Shown: positions 7,749 through 16,597, counted from the first letter of the stretch. The stretch: DNA of 49,441 nucleotides from Clostridiaceae bacterium (GCA_018384365.1 JAHAYX010000044.1:1-49441), one strand, 5' to 3'. Program-made: numbers and translations. The notes: generated by a model not told the origin, from the sequence alone.

Positions 7749-9950
7749 TTATTTTGCGTAGGTATCGTAAATGCGGTTGCGGCGCTGACGCTCCTCCAGC
7801 GGCAGCTTTTCAATCTCGGCCACCTCATAGGCGCCGAAGGTGTCATAGAAGCGGGAGGACGGATCCACCTCAACGAAGGTGCACCAGGGCAGCCAGTGAT
7901 AACGGCCGCGATACTGCTGCTCGCCGAAGCCGCCGCCTTCGTTCACCATACCGATGTACTTATAGCCGCAGCTGCCGTCGATGTCGTTGGCCTGCTTGCA
8001 GTTCAGGTTAATGAACTCGGCAAAGTCGCAGTACTGCTGGTCGCCGGTGAGGAGGTACAGGCGATAGTACACATAGCTGCACGCCGCCATATACACATCG
8101 CCGCCGCCCGTACCGACCGTCACATTGCTCTGGCCGCTGATGTGGTTGCGGGTGAAGGGATGGCAGGGGTAGGGGCTGTCCACCGGGAAGCTCCACACAA
8201 AGGTGAAGGTTTCGACATAGTCTGCCGCGCCGCAGGCTGCATCCAGCCAGCGCTTCTGCGGATCCACATCGTAAAGTGCCAGGAAGGCGAACAGGCAGTA
8301 AATGCCGGATTCCTTATCCAGCACATCGGACTGATCGCAGGTACCGCCGCGGTACTCAAAGCCGAGGTACATATTGTCATACGTCCAGTTGCCGGCGCGC
8401 ACGGCAGAATCGAAGTATTCCTTCCGGCCGGTGACCAGCTGCATCTGGATCAGGAAGCGAATGACGCAGGGCGTGCTGGCCTTGGAATCCATGCAGACGG
8501 AACCGTCGTAATTATAGGAACGATACCAGCTGCCGTCCTCGTTCTGATTGGCCACAAGCCAGTCAGCGGTCTTGACACAGTAGTCCAGCCAATTGGCGTG
8601 CTCGATGCCGCGCTTCTTCTCAAAGACATAGGCATCCAGAATGGCCTCCAAACCGTCACCGATCTCGCGGACCCACTGGGGCTGCGGCTCGAACTGGTGC
8701 ACAGACAGGTGTACCCACACCTTCGGGCAGCCGGTTTCGGTCATCGTTTCGTTTGCCCAGTAATCAAGGATGCCGAGGCCCTTTTCAATGGCTTCCTCAT
8801 CATGATTCATCACGCCCCAGCGCAGCAGCTGATAGCCGATACCGGTCTGCTGGCCGACAAAGCCGATCTCCGCGGAGAAGGAGTTCGGATCAAAGTCCGG
8901 AAGCTGCGCCACAAACGGCGTGCCCCAGGCGCTGCCGAACTGTTTTGTCACGGTTTTTAAGAATTTCATCATATTGTCGAAGAGCAGGCCGTTGTCCACG
9001 TCGAAAAGACGGTCCTTCAAACGCGGATAAACCTCGCGCCAGGTTTCGCGCATCATGGTGTTGAAGTCCGGATAGTTGGCAAAGGTCACGGCCACGGCAT
9101 AATCCTGGCCAAAGCCCTCGCGCATGGGGTGCACGATGGTGATATTGCGCAGCGGCTGCTCCACATTGAAGGGTCCGCGGCCCATCACAGGCTGCTGGCC
9201 GTCCACTGCCGGGTAAATATAGTCGATTGCCACGCCGTCGCACTGGGCATTCGGCAGGGGCGTCGACATAACATGGCCATAATATGTATAGGTCAAAGCC
9301 TCCGGCTTTGCCTTGCTGACGCCGAAGGAGCCGACGGTCATTTTCGGATCCACATAGGCATAGTTTTCCGTCGTGGTGCGGTCCAGCGAGGGCAGCGTGG
9401 CATTTGCGGCCCAGCGGGACATGGAAATGGTCTCACCGGTGGTGATGTGCTGCATGGCAAACATCGGCAGACCGGAGCAGGTCTCGCGGCGGTAGTAGTA
9501 CTGCATATCCATGTTTTTGCCCAGTGCATAGCTGGCGGCAAACTCATTGTGACGGTACCACTGGCCCGGGGAGAAGTAGTGATAATCCATCAGGTCATCC
9601 GACTGTGCCTGATAGAAGAAGATCTTTGTCTGGAAGCCGAGGTCGTTTTCCACAGCCTTTTCCACGACGGTCTTGCGGGCGATCTTCAAAGCGCCGCCTT
9701 CCACGGTATATAGATCGCGCACGAAGAGCACGGAGCCGTTATCTGTGACAAAATGGCCTTCGCCGCAGATGCCCATTGCCGTTTCCTTTATGGATTCATA
9801 GGCGCAGTCGCGGAATTCATTGATCGCGCCATAGGTTTTACAGGACACATAAATGGGGCGACGGTTGAAGTAAAGAACTTTCCCGCCTTTCTCCACGGTC
9901 AGCCCGCCGTCCTGGAAACAGACGGTATATGCGCCGACATTCAGTTTCAT
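7749..9950 (-). CDS. Uncharacterised (alpha/alpha)-toroid glycoside hydrolase-like protein
   Basis: This 733-residue protein lacks a signal peptide, so it is predicted to act in the cytoplasm. The first half is beta-rich. The second half shows repeated helix pairs with Trp, Tyr and Asp (GILDYWANET, WLDYCVKTADWLVANQNEDGSW, FAFLALYDVD), typical of alpha/alpha-barrel sugar-processing enzymes such as GH127-like or related lyases. I cannot assign it to a numbered family. The ATG at 9950 was chosen because GGAGG lies 9 bases upstream; the in-frame ATG at 9956 is only 3 bases from it. The gene is monocistronic, with a strong promoter at 9997-10025 and its own terminator. The context of esterase, GH3 and oxidoreductases suggests it handles an oligosaccharide or glycoside taken into the cell. 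Confidence 0.75.
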   Translation of the reverse strand: MKLNVGAYTVCFQDGGLTVEKGGKVLYFNRRPIYVSCKTYGAINEFRDCAYESIKETAMGICGEGHFVTDNGSVLFVRDLYTVEGGALKIARKTVVEKAVENDLGFQTKIFFYQAQSDDLMDYHYFSPGQWYRHNEFAASYALGKNMDMQYYYRRETCSGLPMFAMQHITTGETISMSRWAANATLPSLDRTTTENYAYVDPKMTVGSFGVSKAKPEALTYTYYGHVMSTPLPNAQCDGVAIDYIYPAVDGQQPVMGRGPFNVEQPLRNITIVHPMREGFGQDYAVAVTFANYPDFNTMMRETWREVYPRLKDRLFDVDNGLLFDNMMKFLKTVTKQFGSAWGTPFVAQLPDFDPNSFSAEIGFVGQQTGIGYQLLRWGVMNHDEEAIEKGLGILDYWANETMTETGCPKVWVHLSVHQFEPQPQWVREIGDGLEAILDAYVFEKKRGIEHANWLDYCVKTADWLVANQNEDGSWYRSYNYDGSVCMDSKASTPCVIRFLIQMQLVTGRKEYFDSAVRAGNWTYDNMYLGFEYRGGTCDQSDVLDKESGIYCLFAFLALYDVDPQKRWLDAACGAADYVETFTFVWSFPVDSPYPCHPFTRNHISGQSNVTVGTGGGDVYMAACSYVYYRLYLLTGDQQYCDFAEFINLNCKQANDIDGSCGYKYIGMVNEGGGFGEQQYRGRYHWLPWCTFVEVDPSSRFYDTFGAYEVAEIEKLPLEERQRRNRIYDTYAK

Positions 9951-9996
9951 AAGCATTATCCTCCCTGTTAGAAATTCCGATTCTTCATCTGAAATC

Positions 9997-10025
9997 AGTT
10001 TATCTTGGGAAAAACGTCCTGTCAA
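9997..10025 (-). promoter_or_regulatory. Promoter of the toroid glycosidase-like gene
   Basis: TTGACA (10025-10020) and TAAACT (10002-9997) on the minus strand have a 17-base spacer. Confidence 0.85.
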
Positions 10026-10103
10026 GGCGTTTTTGGCAGAATGACTATTTTTTCTCACTGGAAAACGGGAAACTCTCGGAATTCTTGACAAAACCCGCAA
10101 TCT

Positions 10104-10134
10104 AAAAAAGGCGCGGAGGACGAATCTCCGCGCC
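10104..10134 (-). terminator. Terminator of the MATE gene
   Basis: A 9-bp stem (10134-10126 with 10118-10110) is followed by six T on the minus strand (10109-10104). Confidence 0.88.
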
Positions 10135-10166
10135 GGAATGGACGAGTTCTTTGGGCAGTCTTTCGT

Positions 10167-11534
10167 TTATTTTGCCTCCGCGCGGGCAAGGCTTTTGATC
10201 CAGCGGAAGCGGTTGACCTTCACGACCGCAACCGCGCATTTGGTAACCTGGTCGGATTTCAGGCACGCAAACACCGCAACGGGCGGCCAGTGCAGCACAA
10301 AGGCGGCCAGCGCCGACAGCGGCAGCACAATGCCCCACATGAAAATCATATCGTTATACAGCACAAAACGGGTGTCGCCGCCGCCGCGGACAATGCCGCA
10401 CAGGCACGACATCTGATACGACGTGCCGATGACGGTGACGGACAGCACCGCCAGGAAGTTCCGCGCCAGCGCCGCGGATTCGCCGGAGATATTGTACATT
10501 CCCACGATCACGCCGCGCAGCGCAAAAATCAGCGCGCCCGTGACAAGGCCAATGCCGAGGAACAGGATCTGGAAGGTTTTGGCGTACTGTCGGGCGTCCG
10601 CCAGGCGGTTTTCGCCAATGGTTTTCGCGGTGATGACCTGCGAAGCGTTGGCGGAGCCATAGGTCACGACCGTCAGGATATTGAAAGCCGTCGTGGCGAT
10701 GGAGTTCGCCGCGATGGACGAGGCGCCCATGTGGCCCAGAATGGCGGTCTGCGCCGCCATGCCGATGCCCCACACGCCGCTGGACAGGATGACCGGCACA
10801 CCGCAGTGCAGGTACTGCTTCAAAACCGCGGTGTCAATACGCAGGAAGGTGCGCAGACGCAGGCGCAGCTTTTTGTCAATAAAGCGCACATAAATCACGG
10901 TGACCAGTGTTTCCGCCATGCGCGCGATGAGCGTGGCCCACGCCGCGCCGGCGGTTCCCAGCGCCGGGAAGCCGAATTTGCCGAAAATCAGCGCATAATT
11001 GAGGAAAATATTCACAAACAGTGCCACAACCGACACGGCAAAACCCACATTGACCGTTTCCACGCTGCGCATGGAGGCCAGCAAAAGCTGCGTGATGGCA
11101 AAGAATACATAGGAGAAGCAGACAATCCGCAGATACACCATGGCCTCGGCCAGCACCGGTTCCTCCGGCGTTAACAGCCGCAGGACGGGCATCGGGAAGA
11201 AAAACACCAGCGCCCACAGGAGCACGGAAAAGGCCAGGCCCATCCACATGCCGACGGAAATCGTTTTGTGGATCGCATCCGGATTCCGTTCGCCCCAATA
11301 GCGCGAGGCCATGACGATCATGCCCTCGCCCGCGCCGTTGATCAGCATTTGCAGCATGAACTGGATCTGGTTCACCAGCGCAATGCCGGACATGGCGTTT
11401 TCGCTGTATGCGCCGATCATGACGTTATCCACGAGGTTGACCAGGCAGACCAGCACATTTTGCAGCGCGATCACGCAGGTCAGGCGGAAAAACGTGCGAT
11501 AAAACGACTTGTCCCTGACAAAGAAACGATTCAT
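10167..11534 (-). CDS. MATE family efflux transporter
   Basis: This 455-residue inner-membrane exporter has about twelve hydrophobic segments arranged as two repeated bundles. MATE proteins exchange a Na+ or H+ gradient for drugs or metabolites. The conserved early segment reads NLVDNVMIGAYSE, and the matching position of the second half carries IGMAAQTAILGHMGASSIAA. The start at 11534 was chosen because ATG is preceded by GGGGGGAT at good spacing, although the frame stays open further upstream. It is transcribed alone, divergent from the HAD phosphatase gene. The substrate is unknown. The C-terminal tail is basic and probably cytosolic. Confidence 0.92.
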   Translation of the reverse strand: MNRFFVRDKSFYRTFFRLTCVIALQNVLVCLVNLVDNVMIGAYSENAMSGIALVNQIQFMLQMLINGAGEGMIVMASRYWGERNPDAIHKTISVGMWMGLAFSVLLWALVFFFPMPVLRLLTPEEPVLAEAMVYLRIVCFSYVFFAITQLLLASMRSVETVNVGFAVSVVALFVNIFLNYALIFGKFGFPALGTAGAAWATLIARMAETLVTVIYVRFIDKKLRLRLRTFLRIDTAVLKQYLHCGVPVILSSGVWGIGMAAQTAILGHMGASSIAANSIATTAFNILTVVTYGSANASQVITAKTIGENRLADARQYAKTFQILFLGIGLVTGALIFALRGVIVGMYNISGESAALARNFLAVLSVTVIGTSYQMSCLCGIVRGGGDTRFVLYNDMIFMWGIVLPLSALAAFVLHWPPVAVFACLKSDQVTKCAVAVVKVNRFRWIKSLARAEAK

Positions 11535-11638
11535 AGGTATCCCCCCTGAAAAGCCCGGCTTTTCTGCTTTCTGTATCCGGACCCATATCCGCCTGATGCC
11601 GGACGGTGCACGGTACGCCCGGACATAGGCCAATTCAG

Positions 11639-11688
11639 CTTATCACAGGCGGTCGCCGCTTGTCAACAGCCCGGCGGGATGCTACAAT
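11639..11688. promoter_or_regulatory. Face-to-face promoters sharing one -35 element
   Basis: Plus strand: TTGTCA (11660-11665), a 17-base spacer and TACAAT (11683-11688) serve the HAD gene. Minus strand: TTGACA (11666-11661), a 16-base spacer and GATAAG (11644-11639) serve the MATE gene. The two -35 boxes overlap in one TTGTCAA heptamer. Confidence 0.75.
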
Positions 11689-11762
11689 AGCAGAAAACGG
11701 GCTCTGCCCGCCGCGCCGGAAAACGGCGCGGTGCCGGCCGGGCCGCCGGGAGGAGATGCGAC

Positions 11763-12464
11763 GTGCTGCAAACGGTTTTTCTGGATATCGACGACACGCT
11801 GTTCGACTTTCACCGCGCGGAGGCCTGCGCGCTGCGGGAAACGCTGGATACGCTGGACGTGCCCTCGGACGACGGCGTGATTGCACGGTACAGCGCCATC
11901 AATGCCGCGCTGTGGGCGCAGCTGGAGGACGGCGAGGTGACGCGTGAGGAGGTGCTGACGCAGCGCTTTGTGCGTCTGTTTGCCCTGCTGGGGCTGGAGC
12001 GCTCCGCCGAACGGGCGCGCGACCTGTACGAGCATCTGCTGGGCGAGCAGGAATTTCTGATGCCCGGCGCGCTGGACACGCTGAAAACGCTGGCGGCGGA
12101 GGGCTATGACGTCTACCTGGCGTCCAATGGCGTGGCGGACGTGAAGGACCGCTGCATCGCGCGCGCAGGCTTCGCGCCGTATATCCGCGGCGCGTTTATC
12201 TCCGAGCGAATCGGCTGCAACAAGCCGGATCCCGCCTTTTTCGCCCATTGCTTTGCGACGATTCCGGGTTTTTGCCGCGAGGCGTCCATCATCGTGGGCG
12301 ACAGCCTCAGCTCCGACATCCGCGGCGGGCTGCGCGCCGGCATCCGCACCTGCTGGTATAACCCCACGGGCAAGCCCTGCCGCAGCGATATCCGCCCGGA
12401 TTACACGGTTGCCCGGCTTTGCGAGCTGCCGCCGCTTTTTGCGCGGCTGCGCGCGGCGCGGTGA
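11763..12464 (+). CDS. YjjG-type HAD hydrolase (nucleotidase/phosphatase)
   Basis: This 233-residue haloacid dehalogenase-fold phosphatase belongs to the YjjG/YfnB group, whose characterised members dephosphorylate non-canonical pyrimidine nucleotides. The nucleophile motif I is FLDIDDTLFDF (Asp8 and Asp10). Motif II is the Ser/Thr in VYLASNG. Motif III includes the Lys in CNKPDP. Motif IV is IIVGDSLSSDIRGG. A helical cap lies between motifs I and II. The start is GTG with GGAGGAG 7 bases upstream. The gene is monocistronic from the shared divergent promoter. The last 30 residues are rich in Arg and Ala. Confidence 0.88.
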   Translation: MLQTVFLDIDDTLFDFHRAEACALRETLDTLDVPSDDGVIARYSAINAALWAQLEDGEVTREEVLTQRFVRLFALLGLERSAERARDLYEHLLGEQEFLMPGALDTLKTLAAEGYDVYLASNGVADVKDRCIARAGFAPYIRGAFISERIGCNKPDPAFFAHCFATIPGFCREASIIVGDSLSSDIRGGLRAGIRTCWYNPTGKPCRSDIRPDYTVARLCELPPLFARLRAAR

Positions 12465-12569
12465 GCCCGGCCGCGGAAAATCCTGCGCTTTTCTCCGCCC
12501 TTTCCGGAAACGGCAGGCAGCGCTTCCGGAAAAATTCACGAAAGTTTGCGAAAACTTCACGGTTTGGAC

Positions 12570-12598
12570 TTGCATGATGCGGACTTATCCCTTATAAT
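12570..12598 (+). promoter_or_regulatory. Promoter of the foldase gene
   Basis: TTGCAT (12570-12575) and TATAAT (12593-12598) have a 17-base spacer. The predicted transcription start near 12605 leaves a leader of about 60 bases before the ATG at 12668. This argues against the upstream in-frame ATG at 12617. Confidence 0.82.
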
Positions 12599-12667
12599 AA
12601 ACGAGTATGCACCGTTTTGCACAGCAGCAGGTGCAGTCGTCAATATAAGAAAAGGACTGATCTATCA

Positions 12668-14149
12668 ATGGCAGATAACAAACGTGTCTCCGCAAAAAAA
12701 GCACGCAGAAACAAAATCTGGGGCAAGATTGCAATTGCTGCGGGCGCCGTCGCTCTGGTCGCGGTCATTTTGGTGTCTTATTTCACCTCCACAACCTACT
12801 ACCGTCAGAAAACGGCAGTGGAAATCGCCGACCATGACATCTCCGTCGCCGCGTTCAACTATTACTATCAGAATGCCTATCAGAATACGTACAGCGCCAT
12901 CCAGGATACCTATGGCGATTATGCCAGCATGCTGATCGACACTTCCAAGCCGCTTTCCGAGCAGCAGTATTCCGAAACCCAGACCTGGGAGGACTATCTG
13001 ACCGATACCACCCTCTCGAACCTCTCCGAAATCTATGCCTACTATGACGAGGCCGTGAAGAATGGCTACACGCTGGACGAATCCGCCCAGGCGGAGATCG
13101 AGGAGATCGTGGAAGCCGTCACCGCCGCTGCAAAGCGTGCGAATTATTCCCTGAATAACTACCTTGGCGCCCTGTACGGCAAGGGCGTGAATGAAAAGCT
13201 CTACCGCGAGCTGCTGAACGTGGTCAGCGTTGCAACGGAATACGCTGCGGACGTTGAGGCCGGCTTCACCTTCACTGCGGAGGAAACCGAGGCCTATTAT
13301 GTAGAAAACAGCAGCAAAATCGACTCCGTGTCGGCCCGCCTGTATCCGATTTCCTATGTCACGCCGGATGAGGATGCCGAAGAAGAGGAGATCGAGGATG
13401 CCGTTACGTATGAGGACGCCCTGGCTCTGGCAAACGACGGCCTTGCCGCCATTAAAAGCGAGCAGGATTTCGTGGATTATGTGCTGAGCATTGTGCCCGA
13501 GGAATCCCAGTCCAAGTATGAAAGCAGCAGCGCAACCCTGTATAACGGTCTTTCTTACAGCTCCTTCAATAACGCGGAACTCTCCGACTGGCTCTTTGAC
13601 GAGGCCCGCACCGCCGGCGATACCACAGTGATCGAGGGCGAAAGCGAAGTCTATCTGGTCATGTTCGTCTCCCGTTCCGACAACGACTATCCGCTGGTGG
13701 ATATGCGTCATGTGCTGATTGCCCCGGAAAAGGACGAGGACGGCAATCTCGTGGACGGCGCTGAGGACGCCGCGAAGGCGAAGGCAGAGGAGCTTTATGA
13801 CGAGTGGGTCGAAAACGGCTCCACCGAGGATTACTTCGAGATTCTTGCAAACACCTATTCCGATGACGGCGACGGCACCACCGGCGGCCTTTACGAGGAT
13901 ATTTACAAGGGCCGTATGGTCGCCCCGATCGACGAGTGGCTCTTCGGACCGCGCAAGACCGGCGACTGTGAGCTGATCGAGACGGATTACGGCTGGCACA
14001 TCGTCTATTTCGCGGGCGTTGGCGAGAATTACAAGGCTCAGCTTCTGGATACCGCCATGCGCAACGACGCTTACGAGGCCTGGCGCACCGCAGCGCTGGA
14101 GGGCCACGAGGCCGTTACCGTGGAGTCCGGCTTCAAGCTTACGAGATAA
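12668..14149 (+). CDS. PrsA-like membrane-anchored parvulin foldase
   Basis: This 493-residue protein is predicted to help secreted proteins fold outside the membrane. A basic N-terminus is followed by one membrane segment (about residues 18-40: IAIAAGAVALVAVILVSYF). There is no lipobox Cys, unlike Bacillus PrsA, so it is anchored by the helix. An acidic helical domain rich in Tyr and Glu follows, similar to SurA/PrsA N-terminal domains. The parvulin (PpiC) domain begins near DMRHVLIAPE (around residue 345) and includes GLYEDIYKGRMV and TDYGWHIVYF. The region between contains an acidic run (DEDAEEEEIED). A bidirectional terminator follows. It is a single gene; no partner is obvious. Confidence 0.88.
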   Translation: MADNKRVSAKKARRNKIWGKIAIAAGAVALVAVILVSYFTSTTYYRQKTAVEIADHDISVAAFNYYYQNAYQNTYSAIQDTYGDYASMLIDTSKPLSEQQYSETQTWEDYLTDTTLSNLSEIYAYYDEAVKNGYTLDESAQAEIEEIVEAVTAAAKRANYSLNNYLGALYGKGVNEKLYRELLNVVSVATEYAADVEAGFTFTAEETEAYYVENSSKIDSVSARLYPISYVTPDEDAEEEEIEDAVTYEDALALANDGLAAIKSEQDFVDYVLSIVPEESQSKYESSSATLYNGLSYSSFNNAELSDWLFDEARTAGDTTVIEGESEVYLVMFVSRSDNDYPLVDMRHVLIAPEKDEDGNLVDGAEDAAKAKAEELYDEWVENGSTEDYFEILANTYSDDGDGTTGGLYEDIYKGRMVAPIDEWLFGPRKTGDCELIETDYGWHIVYFAGVGENYKAQLLDTAMRNDAYEAWRTAALEGHEAVTVESGFKLTR

Positions 14150-14177
14150 CGGATTTTCCGTCGTTTTACAGAAAAAC

Positions 14178-14217
14178 ACCCCCATACGGGCAAAAGCCCG
14201 CATGGGGGATTTCTTTT
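14178..14217. terminator. Bidirectional terminator
   Basis: CCCCCAT and CGGGC pair with GCCCG and ATGGGGG around an AAAA loop, with ATTTCTTTT on the plus side and GTGTTTTT on the minus side. It separates the foldase gene from the convergent small-gene cluster. Confidence 0.85.
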
Positions 14218-14620
14218 ATCCGGCCGCTCCGAAGAAAAACAGCGCCGCCAGAATGAGAATCAGGTCGTCATCGCCGCTCTCGCGCAGGATGAGCCAGGCA
14301 ATGGCCAGCAGCAGCAGATCGTCCAGCTCAAACTTCGGCATATGGAAGTTCCCGAGAAGGGATTTCAGCGAGCCCAAAAGAGACGGCTCCCCGCCGCAGG
14401 AGGTATGTACGGGCGCAGAGGGCGGTGGACAGGGGGCAGGAGGCTCCGGCCTCGGCGGATGATGGGGATGCGGCGGGTCAAAGGGCGATGGTCCCGGCTC
14501 CGGACCCGGCGGCGGGAAAGGGTGCTGCGGTCCCGGCCCGTCCGGACGGTGCTGCGGACCGGCCATGGCCGGTACCGGCTTAAAATCGTCGTCGATATGC
14601 AGGGAATAGCGGTTATACAT
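14216..14620 (-). CDS. Proline-rich small protein with hydrophobic C-terminus
   Basis: I do not recognise this 134-residue protein. Residues 15-75 are extremely Pro/His/Gly-rich and likely disordered. The C-terminal 45 residues contain two hydrophobic runs (LDDLLLLAIAWLILRE and DLILILAALFFFGAAG) separated by an acidic patch. Similar LDDLL...LIL tails occur in small proteins of spore-forming Clostridia, but I cannot assign a role. Its ATG overlaps the end of the preceding gene by 8 bases and follows AGGAGGG, so it is the last gene of a three-gene unit. Composition bias makes the middle low-complexity, but the ribosome binding site and gene overlap support it as real. Confidence 0.7.
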   Translation of the reverse strand: MYNRYSLHIDDDFKPVPAMAGPQHRPDGPGPQHPFPPPGPEPGPSPFDPPHPHHPPRPEPPAPCPPPSAPVHTSCGGEPSLLGSLKSLLGNFHMPKFELDDLLLLAIAWLILRESGDDDLILILAALFFFGAAG

Positions 14621-15017
14621 GGAAGATCCCTCCTAAGGAGCGCAGCGCGCCGCGAACGCCGTATGCCATATCCACAAGACGGCACAGCCGGTCGATCCGT
14701 TCGCAGCGTTCGGGCCGCAGATAGGGCTTCAGGGCAAGCAGAAGCTGCATTTTCCGGTTATCGGACGGCATACCGCCGCCCATAGCGCCAAGCATTCCCA
14801 AAAAATCCCCGCCGCCCATCCCCGGAAGCAGGGCGGCAAGCTCGCCCGCGGAGCCGCCGCCGTCCGACGCTTCCCCGGCAGAGCTGCCGGGGGAGGACGG
14901 CGCGGCAGGGAACGGCACGGACGTCCCTTCGGGCGGCGGAGAGGCGTCGGCGCCGCCCGTGCCGTTTTCGGGCAGGGAATTCATCAGGTTTGCAATGACA
15001 CGTCCGAGCTCATCCAT
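14613..15017 (-). CDS. Hypothetical protein, middle gene of a small operon
   Basis: This 134-residue protein is of unknown function. An N-terminal helix (MDELGRVIANLMNSLPE) is followed by a Ser/Gly/Pro-rich linker (about residues 20-58). A Gly-Met rich stretch (LLPGMGGGDFLGMLGAMGGG) comes next, then a basic helical C-terminus (KMQLLLALKPYLRPERCERIDR). GGGAGG precedes the ATG. It lies 12 bases after the gene at 15030 and overlaps the next one. The layout of short helix, linker and basic helix suggests a scaffold or assembly factor rather than an enzyme, but this is speculative. Confidence 0.72.
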   Translation of the reverse strand: MDELGRVIANLMNSLPENGTGGADASPPPEGTSVPFPAAPSSPGSSAGEASDGGGSAGELAALLPGMGGGDFLGMLGAMGGGMPSDNRKMQLLLALKPYLRPERCERIDRLCRLVDMAYGVRGALRSLGGIFHV

Positions 15018-15029
15018 AAAAACGCCTCC

Positions 15030-15323
15030 CTAACGTTTGCCGTTATTCATTGCCTCGGCCATGCGCCGGGCAAGCATCGCGCCTTCGCGCGTGCCAAGCA
15101 GCGAGGCCATGGCGGCGCGCGCCGTGGCTTCGTCGCCGCGCAGCGCAGCCTGTGCCGCCGTTTTGATCGTGTCTGCGCCGCCGGAGGCAAGCAGCGTCAA
15201 AAGACGGCGGCCGTCCTCTGTTTTCAAAAGCGCACTGACCCGATCCAGCGCGCCGGCGGCGGACTGTCCCTGCCGTCCGGCAAGCAGTGCGCGCGCCAGG
15301 GCTTCCAAATCAGTATTTGCCAT
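15030..15323 (-). CDS. Hypothetical helical protein, first gene of a small operon
   Basis: This is a 97-residue, almost wholly alpha-helical, Ala/Leu/Arg-rich protein with no membrane segment. It starts MANTDLEALARALLAG. The start at 15323 is chosen because GGAAGGAG lies 8 bases upstream; the frame remains open to 15365. The two following genes are co-directional at +12 and -8 bases, which defines one operon ending at the terminator near 14200. I do not recognise the family. Confidence 0.72.
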   Translation of the reverse strand: MANTDLEALARALLAGRQGQSAAGALDRVSALLKTEDGRRLLTLLASGGADTIKTAAQAALRGDEATARAAMASLLGTREGAMLARRMAEAMNNGKR

Positions 15324-15432
15324 ATCGTTTACTCCTTCCGTCATGCCATGCGGATAGGACATCATATGCGGCGGCGGGCCGGTTTGTGCGGCCGCGCCCC
15401 CCGCGCGGGAAAGAAAAATCTGCCGCCGGTAC

Positions 15433-15461
15433 TTGCATATCTCGCCAGACTCCTGTAAACT
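15433..15461 (+). promoter_or_regulatory. Promoter of the CE15-like esterase gene
   Basis: TTGCAT (15433-15438) and TAAACT (15456-15461) have a 17-base spacer, 39 bases before the ATG. Confidence 0.7.
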
Positions 15462-15499
15462 GATACTATCCTAATTTGAAAAGCAAAGGAGAGATCCTC

Positions 15500-16597
15500 A
15501 TGAAACAGGTACTGAAGTATTTGCAGCTCCCGGACGTGATGCAGCACAGCGACGGTTCCGCCGTAACGGCGCAGAGCTGGCCGCAGCGCCGCGCAGAAAT
15601 TCTGACCCTTTTGCAGAGCGAAATGTATGGCAAGCTGCCGCCCGATCCCACCGCCATCCGCGAGGTGAAGCGCGAGGATCTCGGCCTTTTGGAGCATGGC
15701 GCGGCGCGTTCGGAAACGATCACGCTGGAGCTGACCTATCCGACGGGCACTTTCACCTTCCCCTTCACGCTTTCCCTGCCGGTGGACTGTGAAACCCCCG
15801 CCTGTATTATCACAATCGGTATGAAATACGACCCGCGCTATCTCGCCGCGCCGCCTGCGGAGGTTTTCCGTCAGGGCTTCGCCGTGGCGCATCTGTGGTG
15901 CGCCAGCATCACGGCGGACGGCCCGGGCTATGACGACGGCCTCCCCGCCGTGCTGTATCCGCAGGGACATCAGCCGGACGACGCGGGCAAGCTGCTCATC
16001 TGGGGCCGCTGCATGAGCTATATCCGCACCTATCTGGAGCAGCGCGGCGGCTTTGACCTGCCGAACACGGTGTTCGCCGGCTGTTCCCGCTTCGGCAAAA
16101 CGGCGCTCGCCGGCGGATTGTTCGACGAACGCATCCGCCATGTGGCGTCGGTCTGCTCCGGCACCTCCGGCACGGCGATTCTGCGCGGCAAGGTCGGCGA
16201 AACGGTGGAGAACATCACAAATTACGCGCCGCACTGGTTCTGCGACAAGTTCGCCGCCTATGCCGGCCGCGAGGACGACCTGCCCTTTGACGCGCACTTC
16301 ATCGTGGCGGCGTTTGCGCCGCGCAATTTGATTATCACCGGCGCGCTGGAGGATTTCTGGTGCGATCCGTATTGGGAGCTTCTCGCCTGCGTGGCAGGCA
16401 GCCCGGCGCACGAGCTTCTGGGCATGCCCGGCTTCCTGTATGAAGGGCCGCATCCTGTGCCGGGCTACCGCTATCCCGTGCCGGGCGATTTCTTCCACGA
16501 GGGCAACATTGCCTATGCCATGCGCGCAGGCGGCCACGGCTTCTTCCAGGAGGACTGGCAGCGCATTGTGGAATTTGTGTCGGAGCGGAAGGCATAA
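15500..16597 (+). CDS. CE15-like glucuronoyl esterase (alpha/beta hydrolase)
   Basis: This 365-residue alpha/beta hydrolase resembles carbohydrate esterase family 15, which cuts the ester bond between lignin alcohols and glucuronic acid on xylan. The nucleophile elbow reads GCSRFGKTAL, with catalytic Ser196 in the family's GCSRxGK signature. The likely catalytic His is His346 in AGGHGF. The region around FWCDPYWE may hold the acid. No signal peptide is visible, so unlike fungal enzymes it would act inside the cell on imported oligosaccharide or on a small ester. The ATG follows AAAGGAG. The NudC-like gene starts 48 bases downstream and may be co-transcribed, ending at the terminator at 17475. 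Confidence 0.82.
   Translation: MKQVLKYLQLPDVMQHSDGSAVTAQSWPQRRAEILTLLQSEMYGKLPPDPTAIREVKREDLGLLEHGAARSETITLELTYPTGTFTFPFTLSLPVDCETPACIITIGMKYDPRYLAAPPAEVFRQGFAVAHLWCASITADGPGYDDGLPAVLYPQGHQPDDAGKLLIWGRCMSYIRTYLEQRGGFDLPNTVFAGCSRFGKTALAGGLFDERIRHVASVCSGTSGTAILRGKVGETVENITNYAPHWFCDKFAAYAGREDDLPFDAHFIVAAFAPRNLIITGALEDFWCDPYWELLACVAGSPAHELLGMPGFLYEGPHPVPGYRYPVPGDFFHEGNIAYAMRAGGHGFFQEDWQRIVEFVSERKA

Noticed and set aside
7611-8960. A 449-codon plus-strand frame opposite the toroid glycosidase-like gene
   Set aside because: It lies antisense to a well-supported gene with promoter and terminator, and its sequence shows no recognisable motif.
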